NCBI RefSeq assembly: GCF_020379485.1
Contig: NC_063435.1
Location: 372,001-436,000, forward strand
Reading direction: 5' to 3'
Length of the DNA stretch: 64,000 nt
Source: Brassica napus
Lineage: Eukaryota; Streptophyta; Magnoliopsida; Brassicales; Brassicaceae
Positions within the stretch are counted from its first letter, which is position 1. The number at the start of each line of letters is the position of its first letter. The notes below the pieces were generated by a model. The model made no database searches. It was given only the letters and a program-made list of their open reading frames with translations, and had not been told where the DNA came from. Position numbers and translations under genes: made by a program. Positions 47,364 to 58,114 of this stretch are shown here, one piece after another.

Positions 47364-47844
47364 TGCTTGATGAAAGTTTCCTTCAATGGTTATAATAACT
47401 TAACAGACCGTGAGAAAGAGAGAGAGAGAGAGAGAGATTCAAGAAAAATCAAAAGTGGGTTCTCTAATAAATGTAGAGATCTGTGTGTATATATATATGC
47501 ACACACGGACACTGTGACTGTCCTAGTTTGTCTCCAGACAAATTAGTAAGTGGGTCGTTTACGTTTACCATTTTTAATTTTTGTTTTATTATTCGTTAAT
47601 CAGATACGGAGTACATATTTTTCAGAGGCGAATCCACTTTAGGTTGTGACCTGATAATGCCATTTTAGATCCAAAACACAGCAACATAATCCTTCACGCG
47701 TTTCAATAAAAATGGTTAGGTTTTTCATTGTCATGATCGCACTGGATTCTAGTAGAGACAATCGAATATTTTTTGTACCAAATACATTATTATATTCATA
47801 TCGTTAAATCTTATGCATCCACACATGTTGATATAATAGAATTA
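47364..47844. promoter_or_regulatory. AGAL2 promoter region
   Basis: Immediately upstream of the AGAL2 ATG is a GA/TC microsatellite (about 47410-47437), then a TA run and a TATATATATATG stretch near 47490. The latter is a plausible TATA region on the minus strand. The rest is unremarkable up to the Helitron. Confidence 0.35.
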
Positions 47845-48890
47845 CTAGATTTTTCGCCCGCACATCCGTGCGGGTAGATTTTCATTTTATAAATATATAA
47901 CAAATACCATCGCATAAATTTCAAAGATATAATTTATATTTTAGTGTTATATATTGTGTAAATCTATAATGTTATTGAATATGTTTCTTATTCGATATCA
48001 TTAATGTATAATGATTTGTTTTATACATTTAACATTATTATTAATTGTTATTATATATTAATATATTTTCAAGTTTGGTAAAATAAGTTCATAGTATGAA
48101 ATAAACAAATTGAGAATTTCCTTCATTTTTTTCTAATTTTTACAGACTGAATACAATACATTTTAAAATTTTATTTAGTTATACTATAGAACTGATATTT
48201 TCTTAGCATAATTTATATTTCTATGTTATTTATTTTAGTATATTGTGAGATTTTATAAGTAAATAGATTATAATAATACTATATTATTAATTATGAAATC
48301 AATCGCTGCATTAATTTAATAATATTTTAAAATTTTATTAAGATTTTATTAGATTTTTTCCAACATATCAAAATATAAGTAAAAATAAAATTTAAATTTA
48401 CAGTTAAAATTTATTTATTAATATCTCTATAATTTATAAGATTTTTTAGAAATGTTATATATTAAATAGATTATCTTAAATAATCAAATAGATGTAATTG
48501 ATGAAATAGACCTAGTATGAATTGTTTATGGTATTTCTTTTAATAAAGAAGATATAGAATATAATTATAAAATTTGAAAAAATAGCATACACTTTTTTTT
48601 TATAATAAAATATTATTTAAATTAATGTATAATAGTATATATTATTAATTATGAAATTAATCAATGGTACTAATTTAAATAAAATATTTTGTTAGATTTT
48701 TTCTCAGTTTGTTGTAACTAAAAATAAAATTTAAGTTTACAGTTAAAATTGATTTATTATTAATATCTTTATATATTTAATAGATTAATATAAATAATTA
48801 AATAAATGTAATTAATGAAATGGACCTACTAAGGCTAGTATGACTTTTTTATAGTAGATAAAAATGGTACTTCTCTTTTAATAGAGAAGA
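47845..48890 (-). mobile_element. Non-autonomous Helitron, about 1.05 kb
   Basis: On the minus strand the element starts TCTTCTCTATTAAAAGAGAA right after an A (5' end at 48890). It ends at 47845 with CTAG followed by T. A GC-rich hairpin CCCGCACGGATGTGCGGG lies about 10 bp before that end. TC start, CTRR end, 3' hairpin and insertion between A and T are the defining Helitron features. The interior is very AT-rich, with a partial internal duplication (ATATTATTAATTATGAAAT at about 48282 and 48641). No Rep/helicase frame. It lies between AGAL1 and AGAL2. Confidence 0.85.
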
Positions 48891-49568
48891 TATTACAAAT
48901 TTGTCAACATTGCACCAGTAGGACGACTTGAAGTGTGATGTTGCACTTGTGAGCCCCAAACTATGGTTCAACATGTCATTGTCTGTGGCCATTATTTTAG
49001 TGGGTGGACTTGAATAACTGGGCGTGCTTTCTGAATATGATATTTGATCTCATCAATGATTTATCAAACCCTATATATTTATATAACAGAATGTGACATA
49101 TATACAAATCCTTTACATATTTTTCCAGACTTCAACTACTGTAAATAAATCTCACAACCTGTTCCTATTTAGGTTAAAAGTTGTCAACCCCCAAATAGAT
49201 AATCCCAATGCCCAAAAATAACAAATAAATAGTGATCTTGGTCTCTTTTGATCTATAAATTGAAATCACTAAAACATGATTTAATTTAATAAGAGCATAT
49301 GTATAAATCAACATGTATAAAGCCACACAGGTAGAAAGAGTATACTTTAAGGTAAAGTCTCAAGTCATTGAAATGACTGAGAGTCTCGCTCCCCACAAGT
49401 GGACCAACACACACTTAATATGACTTGTGTCTTACGCCAAACAAAATAAAAAGCAAAGAGTTCATCATCATACATACTCATATATTTGTTTCAAAATTTA
49501 AGCATAACGTAGAACACTTTATTAATACGAACCGTTATTGTTTTAAAACAGAACAATCGGATATTACA
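48891..49568. other. AGAL1 3' flank
   Basis: Non-coding AT-rich sequence between the Helitron and the AGAL1 stop codon. No gene. Confidence 0.3.
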
Positions 49569-51825
49569 TCAGGCAATAGGTTTGAGAACATACAACTTGC
49601 ACGCATGAGAATCAACCGTTGCCGTCAAGTTCCCTACAAACTTTTGCTTGAGTGTCTTGTGCTGTTCTCATATCACAACAAAAACACATTCATCAGAACA
49701 CAAAAACGTTTGATTTTTATTTTAAGTTATGGTGTTTAATTTATGTAAGTATGTATGTATATTACCTCCCATAGATCTCTGGCTTCAACAATGCTATTTG
49801 GAGGGATCTCAATATCATCCCAAAAAGCAGTAATGTCAGATCGTTTTGGTCCACGGTTCAACAAAAGCAAAGCTACTCTGTAACCTGACAATGGTCCTGC
49901 CCAAACCTGGATATCACCTTCCATTCTAGCTTTCTTGGCCTGAACACCATGTGGGTCTACAATAAAACATTTTATTTGTCTTTCATATATATACTCAAAC
50001 ATCATAATGATGACTGATCAGTGAATAAGTACCTTGGTTTAAAGCAATGACCTCCTTGTTTGCCACAATCTCCATAGTCTCTTTGGTCATGTTTCTTATG
50101 TCACACCCAAGTAGAAGAGGAGCCTTAGAGATAGCCCATATGCTGAAATGGACTATGTACTCGTCTTTGGTCATCCCTCCATTTCCAACTTCAAGCATAT
50201 CCGGATCTGCAAACCAACAACAAAGTCACCAACAACTCATCATAAACCCTTCACAAAATCTGTAAAAAATAAAACATAATCATTCATTACACTACCGTTC
50301 CAGCCACCAGGCCTTGCATGCTCAGCGTAGATTTCATTCATGTCCGCAATTGATATCATACTGTACAAGTCCAAAAACATTTGTAAAGATCAGGAGTTTC
50401 CTATCATAATTTTTATTTTTTTATTCTTCTTACCTAAGCCAACTATCATTGATGTCATTAGTAGTTCTCCAACTGTTGCCTAGTGGAGCTCCCCACAGAG
50501 CTGGATGCATGTCCCCCCTGATAACAAACCAATTCAAAAGTCTTACTTCTTCCATGGAAACATAACACAATGTTTCTTTGTGAAAGGGAACATGATGTAT
50601 ACCATTCACACAAGGAGTGGAAGATGGGACGTCCAGATTTCATCAGAGCGCGTGTCATAACTGGATACCTGACCGTTGGTCTCGTACCATCGGTGTTGCA
50701 GTTGTCATACTTCAAGTAATCTATTCCCTGAAGCTCAAACCAAGGCATTGTTACTATACTTACTGTCTCATTCTTTTTCACTTTATGAAGAAAATGTTAG
50801 AAAATACACACAAACGCACCCATTCTGCAAATGTCTTGGCATCTTTCTCCTCATAGCCTAGAGAGCCAGGCATGGTTTTGCTGCATGTCAAATACCTGTA
50901 AACCAAAAATATATATGAGTCCAATGCAGGACCAGGAGACTATAAACATTTCTTAAGAATTTTTATAATTTTTATTCCATAATTTTAAAGTCTATGCTTA
51001 TATAAAAAAAACTACTAAAATTTTTTAGGGGCTAAGGCCAATGTTTCATTGGACTTGGCTCAGAGTGTACCCTGCATCAGAGTAGATCCCAAGCTTAAGG
51101 CCCTTGCTGTGAACATAATCCGCAAGTGCTTTGATACCAGAAGGGAAGGTTGACTTCTTCGGCACCAGTTTTCCCTGGAACCACAGAGTTTAACAAGATT
51201 AAAAAGTCTAGCAAAGTTCAGTAACAAGAGAGGACAAAGAGCTGATGATAATACCTTTTTGTCACGAGAAAGTTCAGCCCAGCAATCATCTGAGGAAACA
51301 AACCAAACATTAATCAAACAACTTGAGAGTTATTATAAAATGAATGTATATAGAGTTATTACCGATGTTAACATAGTTGTAACCAAGCCTAGAGAGGCCA
51401 GTGGTGACCAAAGCATCAGCTGTTACAAACATATGATTAACGATTTGTTCAGAAGACAGATAAGACTAACATATGCAAATAAAAATTGAAAAAGCTCACC
51501 AGTTTCTTTGATGACTGTTTCATTTATGTTACAGTTGAAATGATTCCAGCTGTTCCACCTACAAATTCATTATAGCCAAAACTTCTTTCAGACATCTTCA
51601 AGAACACAACAGAGACATGTTCCACATAGAGCGAGAGAGGGGCACATACCCCATGGGAGGAGTGACGCCGAGGCCATTAGCGAGCAAATGTCTTCTTAAG
51701 ATCTCAGAGTCGTCACTGGCTCTTTGGACTGGTCTAGAAGAGTAGACCGTCGTCATCAACGTTGATGACATCATCATCATAAGTATTGACATATTCACCA
51801 TCTCACTTCTCTCTCTTCTCCCCAT
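49569..51825 (-). CDS. AGAL1: Alpha-galactosidase 1 (GH27), secreted
   Basis: Paralog of the neighbouring AGAL2. Twelve exons, complement of 51650..51825, 51500..51558, 51363..51419, 51255..51289, 51071..51174, 50820..50895, 50603..50727, 50434..50517, 50296..50360, 50033..50206, 49766..49956 and 49569..49661, give 412 residues. The start is ambiguous: ATGs at 51825, 51801 and 51792 are in frame. The later two place the hydrophobic signal ([19 protein letters not shown]) at the very N-terminus. Then [20 protein letters not shown], nucleophile YLKYDNC and acid/base GGWNDPDML. It ends LYVLKPIA. Exons 10 and 11 each equal two AGAL2 exons exactly (174 = 83+91; 191 = 50+141). Ortholog of At5g08380. 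Confidence 0.94.
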
Positions 51826-53280
51826 CTCTACGAGAAGGATTGTCCACAAACACTGCTTTTATAGTAGAAGCTCACACGACTCAAGAGTGTTCTATAACTT
51901 CTTCTTATTCCCTTTTTGCCCCTCGAACTCTTTAGCTAGAGTTGACTCATATGATTTATACTCAATCACAATAATCACTCCATCATATATTCTCCTTAAT
52001 GGTCATATGATCCTCTCATTTGTTATTTTGATTCATATAGCTCTATACTATATAAAGCTATGTAACTCTCATTATATCAATAATACAATTCATACATTTC
52101 TCATAAGTTAATAATTACATCACTTTTAAATATTACTTTTAAAATAAATATAACGTCCACAAAGACACATAAGGACTTTATACTTCTAATCTTATAAGAA
52201 ATTTTATATAAGAAATTTCAAAAGTTATGACAGCAAATTCATTTATTAGAAAAATGAAGCTCAAGTTACTTGGACTTGTAGCCGATGAGATAAATAACAC
52301 TGACTTTTAGTGGAAGCAAAGTCGAAATTCAACACACATGTTTCTGTTTTCTTCTAATAATACTTGTCTTTTTGTTGTTTGTTGTTTATATGTATATTCA
52401 AATACTTCTTAGCGACATCTGATTGGAAACTATTACCGACCACTACTTTAAAATTGAATATATTTTCAAACTATTACATCATGTTTTTTGTTAGCATATC
52501 AAAATCGCATTTTCTATTCTCCTTATAAATTTTAATTTAAATAAAGGGTTTTCAATCTTATTGATTCATCAGTCTGTGATGATAAAAGTCCAAATAACTA
52601 GCCTGTCTTCTTGTTTTGAGTTCCATTCTACATTATCATCTTTGTTGTTATTGCTACGTAAGCTAAAGCATGGCCAAATAAGAGAATCAAATATCCTAAG
52701 ACAATATAATATTTCTCTTGGAGATTTGGAGTAAATAAATTAGATTATCTACATGCTATATGTATTAGCTAGTATCCCGTTGTGTATGATTACTGATCAG
52801 TTTCAAATTCGATAATGAGTGTATATATGAGCAAAAAAAATCATACTATTGTTGTAATCACTAGTAAATAAATTTATCTAAATACTGGTGAAACATTTAT
52901 AAAAAAATGTATTATAATAGACTAGGTTTTGCGGTAGTCTTATTTGCATGCTTTCAAAATATTTCAGATACTTTGAACATCCTCTCTAGCTTATGTATTT
53001 TCACCTTTTACATAGAGGTACTTAGTTTTTTTTTTTGAAGGTGCTTAGTTTGGTAAAGAGAACATTACAATTCCCCAAAAAAACGAAACCTGATTCACAA
53101 GAAACCCCCTCACAAAAAGGAGAGAATCCACTGTAGCTTCATGAATGAACTCTCCGACCCACCTTCTTCACATTCCTCTCTTTCTCTTCTATATTATAAA
53201 ACAGCTCTCTCATTTCTCCACGATATCGTATTCGTTCAAGCAATCATCATCAACATTCAACAGAGAAAAAGAAGAAGAAA
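51826..53280. promoter_or_regulatory. Intergenic: AGAL1 promoter and DUF3339 promoter
   Basis: Upstream of AGAL1 (minus) and of the DUF3339 gene (plus). Mostly AT-rich and featureless. From about 53041 comes the DUF3339 promoter, with a probable TATA box ATATTATAAA at 53191-53200 about 80 bp before the ATG. This promoter block is duplicated at 55525. Confidence 0.45.
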
Positions 53281-53490
53281 ATGTCGGACTGGGGACCGAT
53301 ACTAGTGACGGTGATACTCTTCGTGATGCTCACGCCAGGACTTCTGTTTCAGTTGCCTGGACGACAAAGATACGTTGAGTTTGGTAATTTTCAGACAAGT
53401 GCTGTCTCTGTTATGGTCCATTCCCTTCTCTACTTCTCCCTTGTCTGCGTCTTCCTCCTCGCCCTCAAGATTCACATCTACATTGCCTAA
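53281..53490 (+). CDS. DUF3339 small membrane protein
   Basis: Intronless, 69 residues: MSDWGPILVTVILFVMLTPG, LLFQLPGRQRYVEFGNFQTS, AVSVMVHSLLYFSLVCVFLL, ALKIHIYIA. Two hydrophobic segments (about 6-26 and 43-65) flank a conserved LPGR...FGNFQTS loop that typifies the plant-specific DUF3339 family. Function unknown; a two-pass membrane protein is likely. Ortholog of At5g08391. The upstream 240 bp reappear 2.5 kb downstream without the coding region. Confidence 0.92.
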   Translation: MSDWGPILVTVILFVMLTPGLLFQLPGRQRYVEFGNFQTSAVSVMVHSLLYFSLVCVFLLALKIHIYIA

Positions 53491-55524
53491 TTGTTGCAAC
53501 CCTTTAATTTATTCTGTGTGTTTTCCTTTACAATTTTAACCTTAAACTCGTTTCTATCGGACCCTTTTGCTTTTATGTGTTTACCTTTTTATCTTCTTGT
53601 GACGCAAAGATTCGTATTTATTATGCTTTAATAACAATGTCACTAGTTATTTGTTTGACATCACAGGTTGGATTATATTGTGTCTGCATGCAAATGATTC
53701 AAATGCTCCAAGCCATGAGCAACCATACCTCAAATAACTGTTACACACTAAACAACCACTTACCAATAGGAATCACAAATTCTCATTGTATTAACAATCA
53801 AACAAACAAACAAACAAATTGAGTAGTAGATAAAGTTGTTTTACAAGAAGTAAAACATTATTGTGGATTAAGAGTTTTTTTTATCCCCTTGTCGTGAGAT
53901 CAAATGGAGTTAGCAATTAGAAATAATTAAAACTCAAACACTAGAAAGCATATCACTTACAAAGTAAGCTTCTTCTTCGGGATTGAGCTTGTGGAGAGTG
54001 CTCTCAAAATTGATCCAATAATCATATGTAATCTTATCTTTTTTGCTCCATGTGGCAGCATCATGAGATTCAAGGCTTACAAAGGGATTTTTTGAGCCAC
54101 CGTTTGGAATTGGAGCCGTTTGAGCACTAGGCCTTAGCTTTGACCAAGGTGACTTACGACCTTCATATACACAAATTAACAATTAAATATTGCAAGATTG
54201 TACACTTTATAGACAAGGCTTAACCAATCTCAAGGAGGCGTGGTACTGTGATGCTAGTGTCATACTTGGTTTCACGCACTTCTTCTTACCACCAAACACT
54301 ATATCAGAGCATCAAAGCATAAAAAACATAAATATTTAGAATTTGCCTTGAAACTACATGAATTTAGTACCAAAAACTCTGTTTCGAGACTCATTCTACA
54401 GGTTTTTGTAGCAGGTTCAGTCAATCTAACACAAAACCAGATTATCGAACCGTTTTTCTTTTCGATGAACACAATCACTCACTCTATGAAGCTAATCTAA
54501 AACTTAAACAAGAATCTAAGCAGCAAATATTCATAATAATCCATCATTCGGTAGCTTTTTAATTCTAAGAACTTGTTTACAAACTCATTTCATCGATCCA
54601 ACACAAAACCAGGCGAGGGAATCATAATCTTACTGAATTTGTTCAAATTCATAAGCACAAAAACAAGCAATAGTTCACTCTACAAAACCATGGGTCAGTA
54701 TCCAATTCAGAGCATACGCACAGATTTGTGTAGTCACCGTTTGGATTCGCTTAAGCACTAGACGGTTAAATAATCAAAAAAATTTCAAATTTTTTTAACA
54801 ACTACCTTATGTATTTGGACAAATGGTTAAAATGACACAAAAAATACTATGACAAAACTAGTGCACAAGAAGAAAATGACTAAATTAACATTAATTAAAA
54901 GATAAAATGACTTAATTGCTTCAAAACCTAAACTCTTATCCTAACCTAACATCCTAAATACTAAATCAGAGAAATGGTAAGATAAACTTGGAAAGTGATC
55001 ATCAGAATGAGTTCCTTCATTCAACCGGTGACTATACATGGTTGTAGATTCATTCAATCAAAAACTAAATCAAAACAGCAAAGCATAGTCAAATGGGATT
55101 TGTAAGCATAACAACATAATATGCAACTATAGTCACCAGCATATTTTAGTACTAAAACTCGTTAATAGACTCATCCATCAGTCCAAATTAAAAAAAAAGA
55201 CTCATTCCATCATTTGATCCAAAAAAAAAGACTTGTTCCATCAATCCAAAACAAAACTAGTCGACCGAAGCATTAAATCATATTGGTTACATTAAAATTC
55301 ATTAGCAAAATAATCAAATGATAGTTAGTCAACAAACAGCTGAATAAATGACCATATGCTTGACTTAACCAAACCTATCGTCAAACAAAATCAAAGCAGC
55401 TTTGAGCTGAAGCTTGATTTCAAAATAAATCTTGCTTATGAATTGAATCTAATATAAAAAATGTTATATAATCAAAAGGGGTTAATTCAATATGAGCTTG
55501 ATTTCACCTTTTTTTTTTACATTA
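53491..55524. other. Intergenic with one orphan exon-like block
   Basis: On the minus strand, 53957-54160 reads GRKSPWSKLRPSAQTAPIPN, GGSKNPFVSLESHDAATWSK, KDKITYDYWINFESTLHKLN, PEEEAYF and ends at a perfect donor TACTTT|GTAAGT. No partner exons are found and I do not recognise the family. The phrase CACAAAACCAG recurs near 54430 and 54602 with related flanks, suggesting old repeats. The rest is AT-rich. Confidence 0.4.
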
Positions 55525-55806
55525 GTGCTTAGTTTGGTAAAAAGATTATTTCAATTCCCAGAAAATAAAACCTGATCACAAGAAACCTCCCTCACAAAAA
55601 GAGAGAATCCACTGTGATATCATGAATCAACTCTCCGACCCACCTTCTTCGCGTTCCTCTCATCTCTCTTTCTGACTCTCCTATTCTATAAAATCACTCT
55701 CATTTTTCAACGATTGCATTCATTAAGCAAGCATCATTCTCATCAACGTTCTAGAGAGAGAGTAAACAAAAAAAAGATGTTGGACCGATGTATATTATCT
55801 TTTTAA
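55525..55806 (+). pseudogene. DUF3339 duplicate reduced to promoter, leader and start codon
   Basis: Similar to 53041-53310, including CTCTCCGACCCACCTTCTTC and the TATA-like TTCTATAAAAT. The leader ends at ATG 55777. The coding part survives only as ATGTTGGACCGAT, against ATGTCGGACTGGGGACCGAT in the intact gene, then stops within ten codons. The body of the gene is missing. Confidence 0.8.
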
Positions 55807-56007
55807 ATAATCATGACATTTAGTTACCTGTTATTAATCTGTGAGTTTAATCACACAAGACTGGACATTGAATTATCCGATTGCATTCTTTTCATTTAGG
55901 CTGTTGTATTGATCTAAGCTTAATCCTTTCATTAACATTGTTTAGTTATGTTCTCAAGAGCACAAAAGAAAAGACTATATATAACAAAACTGTTTTCAGA
56001 AGATACA

Positions 56008-57495
56008 TCAGATCTTGAAGTACTTGTAACCAAAATCCGGATTTGTCATTCCCTCTTCCCAGTCTCCCATTCGTTTCCCACCAAATACTACTTGTTGAAT
56101 ACCCAAGTACCTGAAATTTTCATATTAAACAATAATTAAAGCTATCTGCAAACATAAGCAATCTTATCAAATAGGATAAGAAGAAACAAGTTCTCGTGTT
56201 ACTTACTCTGAACTCACAACTGTCAAAGAGTTGAGAAGCACATCAAGGGCGAAAATATCAGAGGTACCAAGATCAACCCTGCCAGTTAAACTCTATTCTA
56301 AGTACACAGATGATAAGGAGATTCTTTGGAAAAGAACGGATCTGTCTGAAAAGCTTTTATTACCACACACGACCCCAGTTGTCCTGAAATTCAACGTCGC
56401 TGATGTCATGGAAGGATGAAGGCATCACTTTGAAGCCCTTCTCTGCGTCGTAGAGAGGATCATATTCCATTGATGAGTTTGCTAGCTGCAATCATAGTCT
56501 ATATATCATCAAGACGAAACTGTGACCAGCAATACATATAGAAGTAACAGAAGAAACAGAGCGGATGATGAACAAACCTGCAAATTAGATGTATTGAAAG
56601 CGCCCAATCGTCCCATAACATACCACGCCTGTATAACCTGTTAACAAACTCAATTTTCACTATTATAGCCAATAAGAGAAGCATTGAGCTACCAGAGTGC
56701 GTTTTGCAATAGGAAGAACTAGTTCTTACACTTCCAATAAGATCAACATCTCGATCTGCAGGCGGTCCATAGAGCTCAAACCATATGAAGGAGTCAACAG
56801 GATTGAAACTGCAGATATCAATACAAGAACATTGGTACCATATTCTGAGGCAATGGAAAAAAAAAAAAAAGAGATACTCACTCTCTGAAGCTGACTTTGA
56901 AAGAAAGCACAGAGCCACTCTTCTGCTTCTGAAAGTCTTTTCCCTTCTTCCTTACCCTTTCTTCAACCTGAACAAACATGTTTTCCAACTTCACATTCGA
57001 TAGAAAACAAAGACACAAAGCGTTGTAAAAGGAGAAAGAAACCCATCAACAACCTTCTTTCTCATGAGCTCAGGGTTGCCTATACTATCACCAAGAACAG
57101 CTCGAAGCTCTTCATCATCTTTACAAGCACTCTCCAGCACCCTGCATTTTAAAAGGTGAATACTTTCACTCTTTATCTTAACACAGGCAATAACACAAAC
57201 ACTTGGTGTGCAAAAGGTAAGTGTACTTTGCCCAAGATGGGTAATCGTGGAGACGGTCGTAGTCGCGTTTTCTCTTCTCTTCTCTAACTTTGAGTAATCT
57301 CCTTCCTCTCGCCGTCGTTCCAGACCCTTTCTTGTCAGCAGAAATGTTGTCGGAAGTAGCGGAAACAGAGAACAGAGAGGGAAGATTGCGCTTGTGGAGA
57401 GACAGTGGTTGTCTCTGAGAGACAAGGAAGGGAGAGAGAGGAAGGTTTAGATTAAGTGTGCATGAGGAGAGGGATAAGAGATGAGTTTTGTACAT
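56008..57495 (-). CDS. DUF3531 protein, probably chloroplast (At5g08400 type)
   Basis: Eight exons, complement of 57227..57495, 57054..57141, 56882..56967, 56730..56808, 56578..56637, 56364..56485, 56207..56278 and 56008..56110, give 292 residues. The first 50 residues are rich in Ser, Leu and basic residues (MYKTHLLSLSSCTLNLNLPL) like a plastid transit peptide. The conserved part includes FNPVDSFIWFELYGPPADRD, VIQAWYVMGRLGAFNTSNLQ, FQDNWGRVWVDLGTSD and a C-terminus DFGYKYFKI. Function unknown. It is named in Arabidopsis as an SMC-like DUF3531 protein, but no SMC ATPase motif is visible here. Confidence 0.9.
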
Positions 57496-58114
57496 TTCTG
57501 CTTCCTTCTTCGATGTGTTCGCGTTTCTGAGTGTAGCTCAAGTTGACCATTTTCAGACACATCCACCGGTTCAGTCCGGTTTATCATGACTTAATCAATC
57601 AAAATTAAACCGAGAACCGCGACAAGCGGACCATAACTTATAACTGAAAAAACCGTTAAAATATTAAACCAAACTAATCCAAAATCGAAATCGAGACCGT
57701 ATGTAACAGTTTCCTCTATATGATGAATCGTAAACCGAAGCTTAACCGAACTGAACCTCTTGCTGGTTCTTTAATCCCCCCACATCATATAATCATATTA
57801 TCAAATATCCAGAATGACCTAAAAAGACACACAGAATCATTACAAGAACCAATTGCTTAAAAGATTCACACTCATGCCTCTCATGAGATTGTGAAGAATA
57901 AGCCTTACTACTAAACCCATTTATAGAGTGAAATCAAAAATCGATTTTGGTTCATCCCATAGTTGATTATCTGTGAAACAAGAAGTTGTTCCTTTTCATT
58001 CAGCTTGTGTCTTAAACTACAACAAAGATTTGCAGCATAAGAGTCATCTGAATGAAGTCAACTACATAGGCTTTGTGTTGAGTATCCTCGGCTTTATAAT
58101 AGATTAATAGCCAA
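57496..58114. other. Intergenic between DUF3531 gene and LIP1P
   Basis: Contains the DUF3531 promoter and a degenerate MITE-like zone with CCGGTTCAGTCCGG and AACCGAGAACCG phrases at 57565-57770. An Arabidopsis gene expected around here (ferredoxin-thioredoxin reductase subunit, At5g08410) is not visible. Confidence 0.35.

Noticed and set aside
56499..56918. 139-codon minus-strand frame in the DUF3531 gene
   Set aside because: It reads through introns and includes exon 4 only in part; the spliced model with eight in-phase exons is better.
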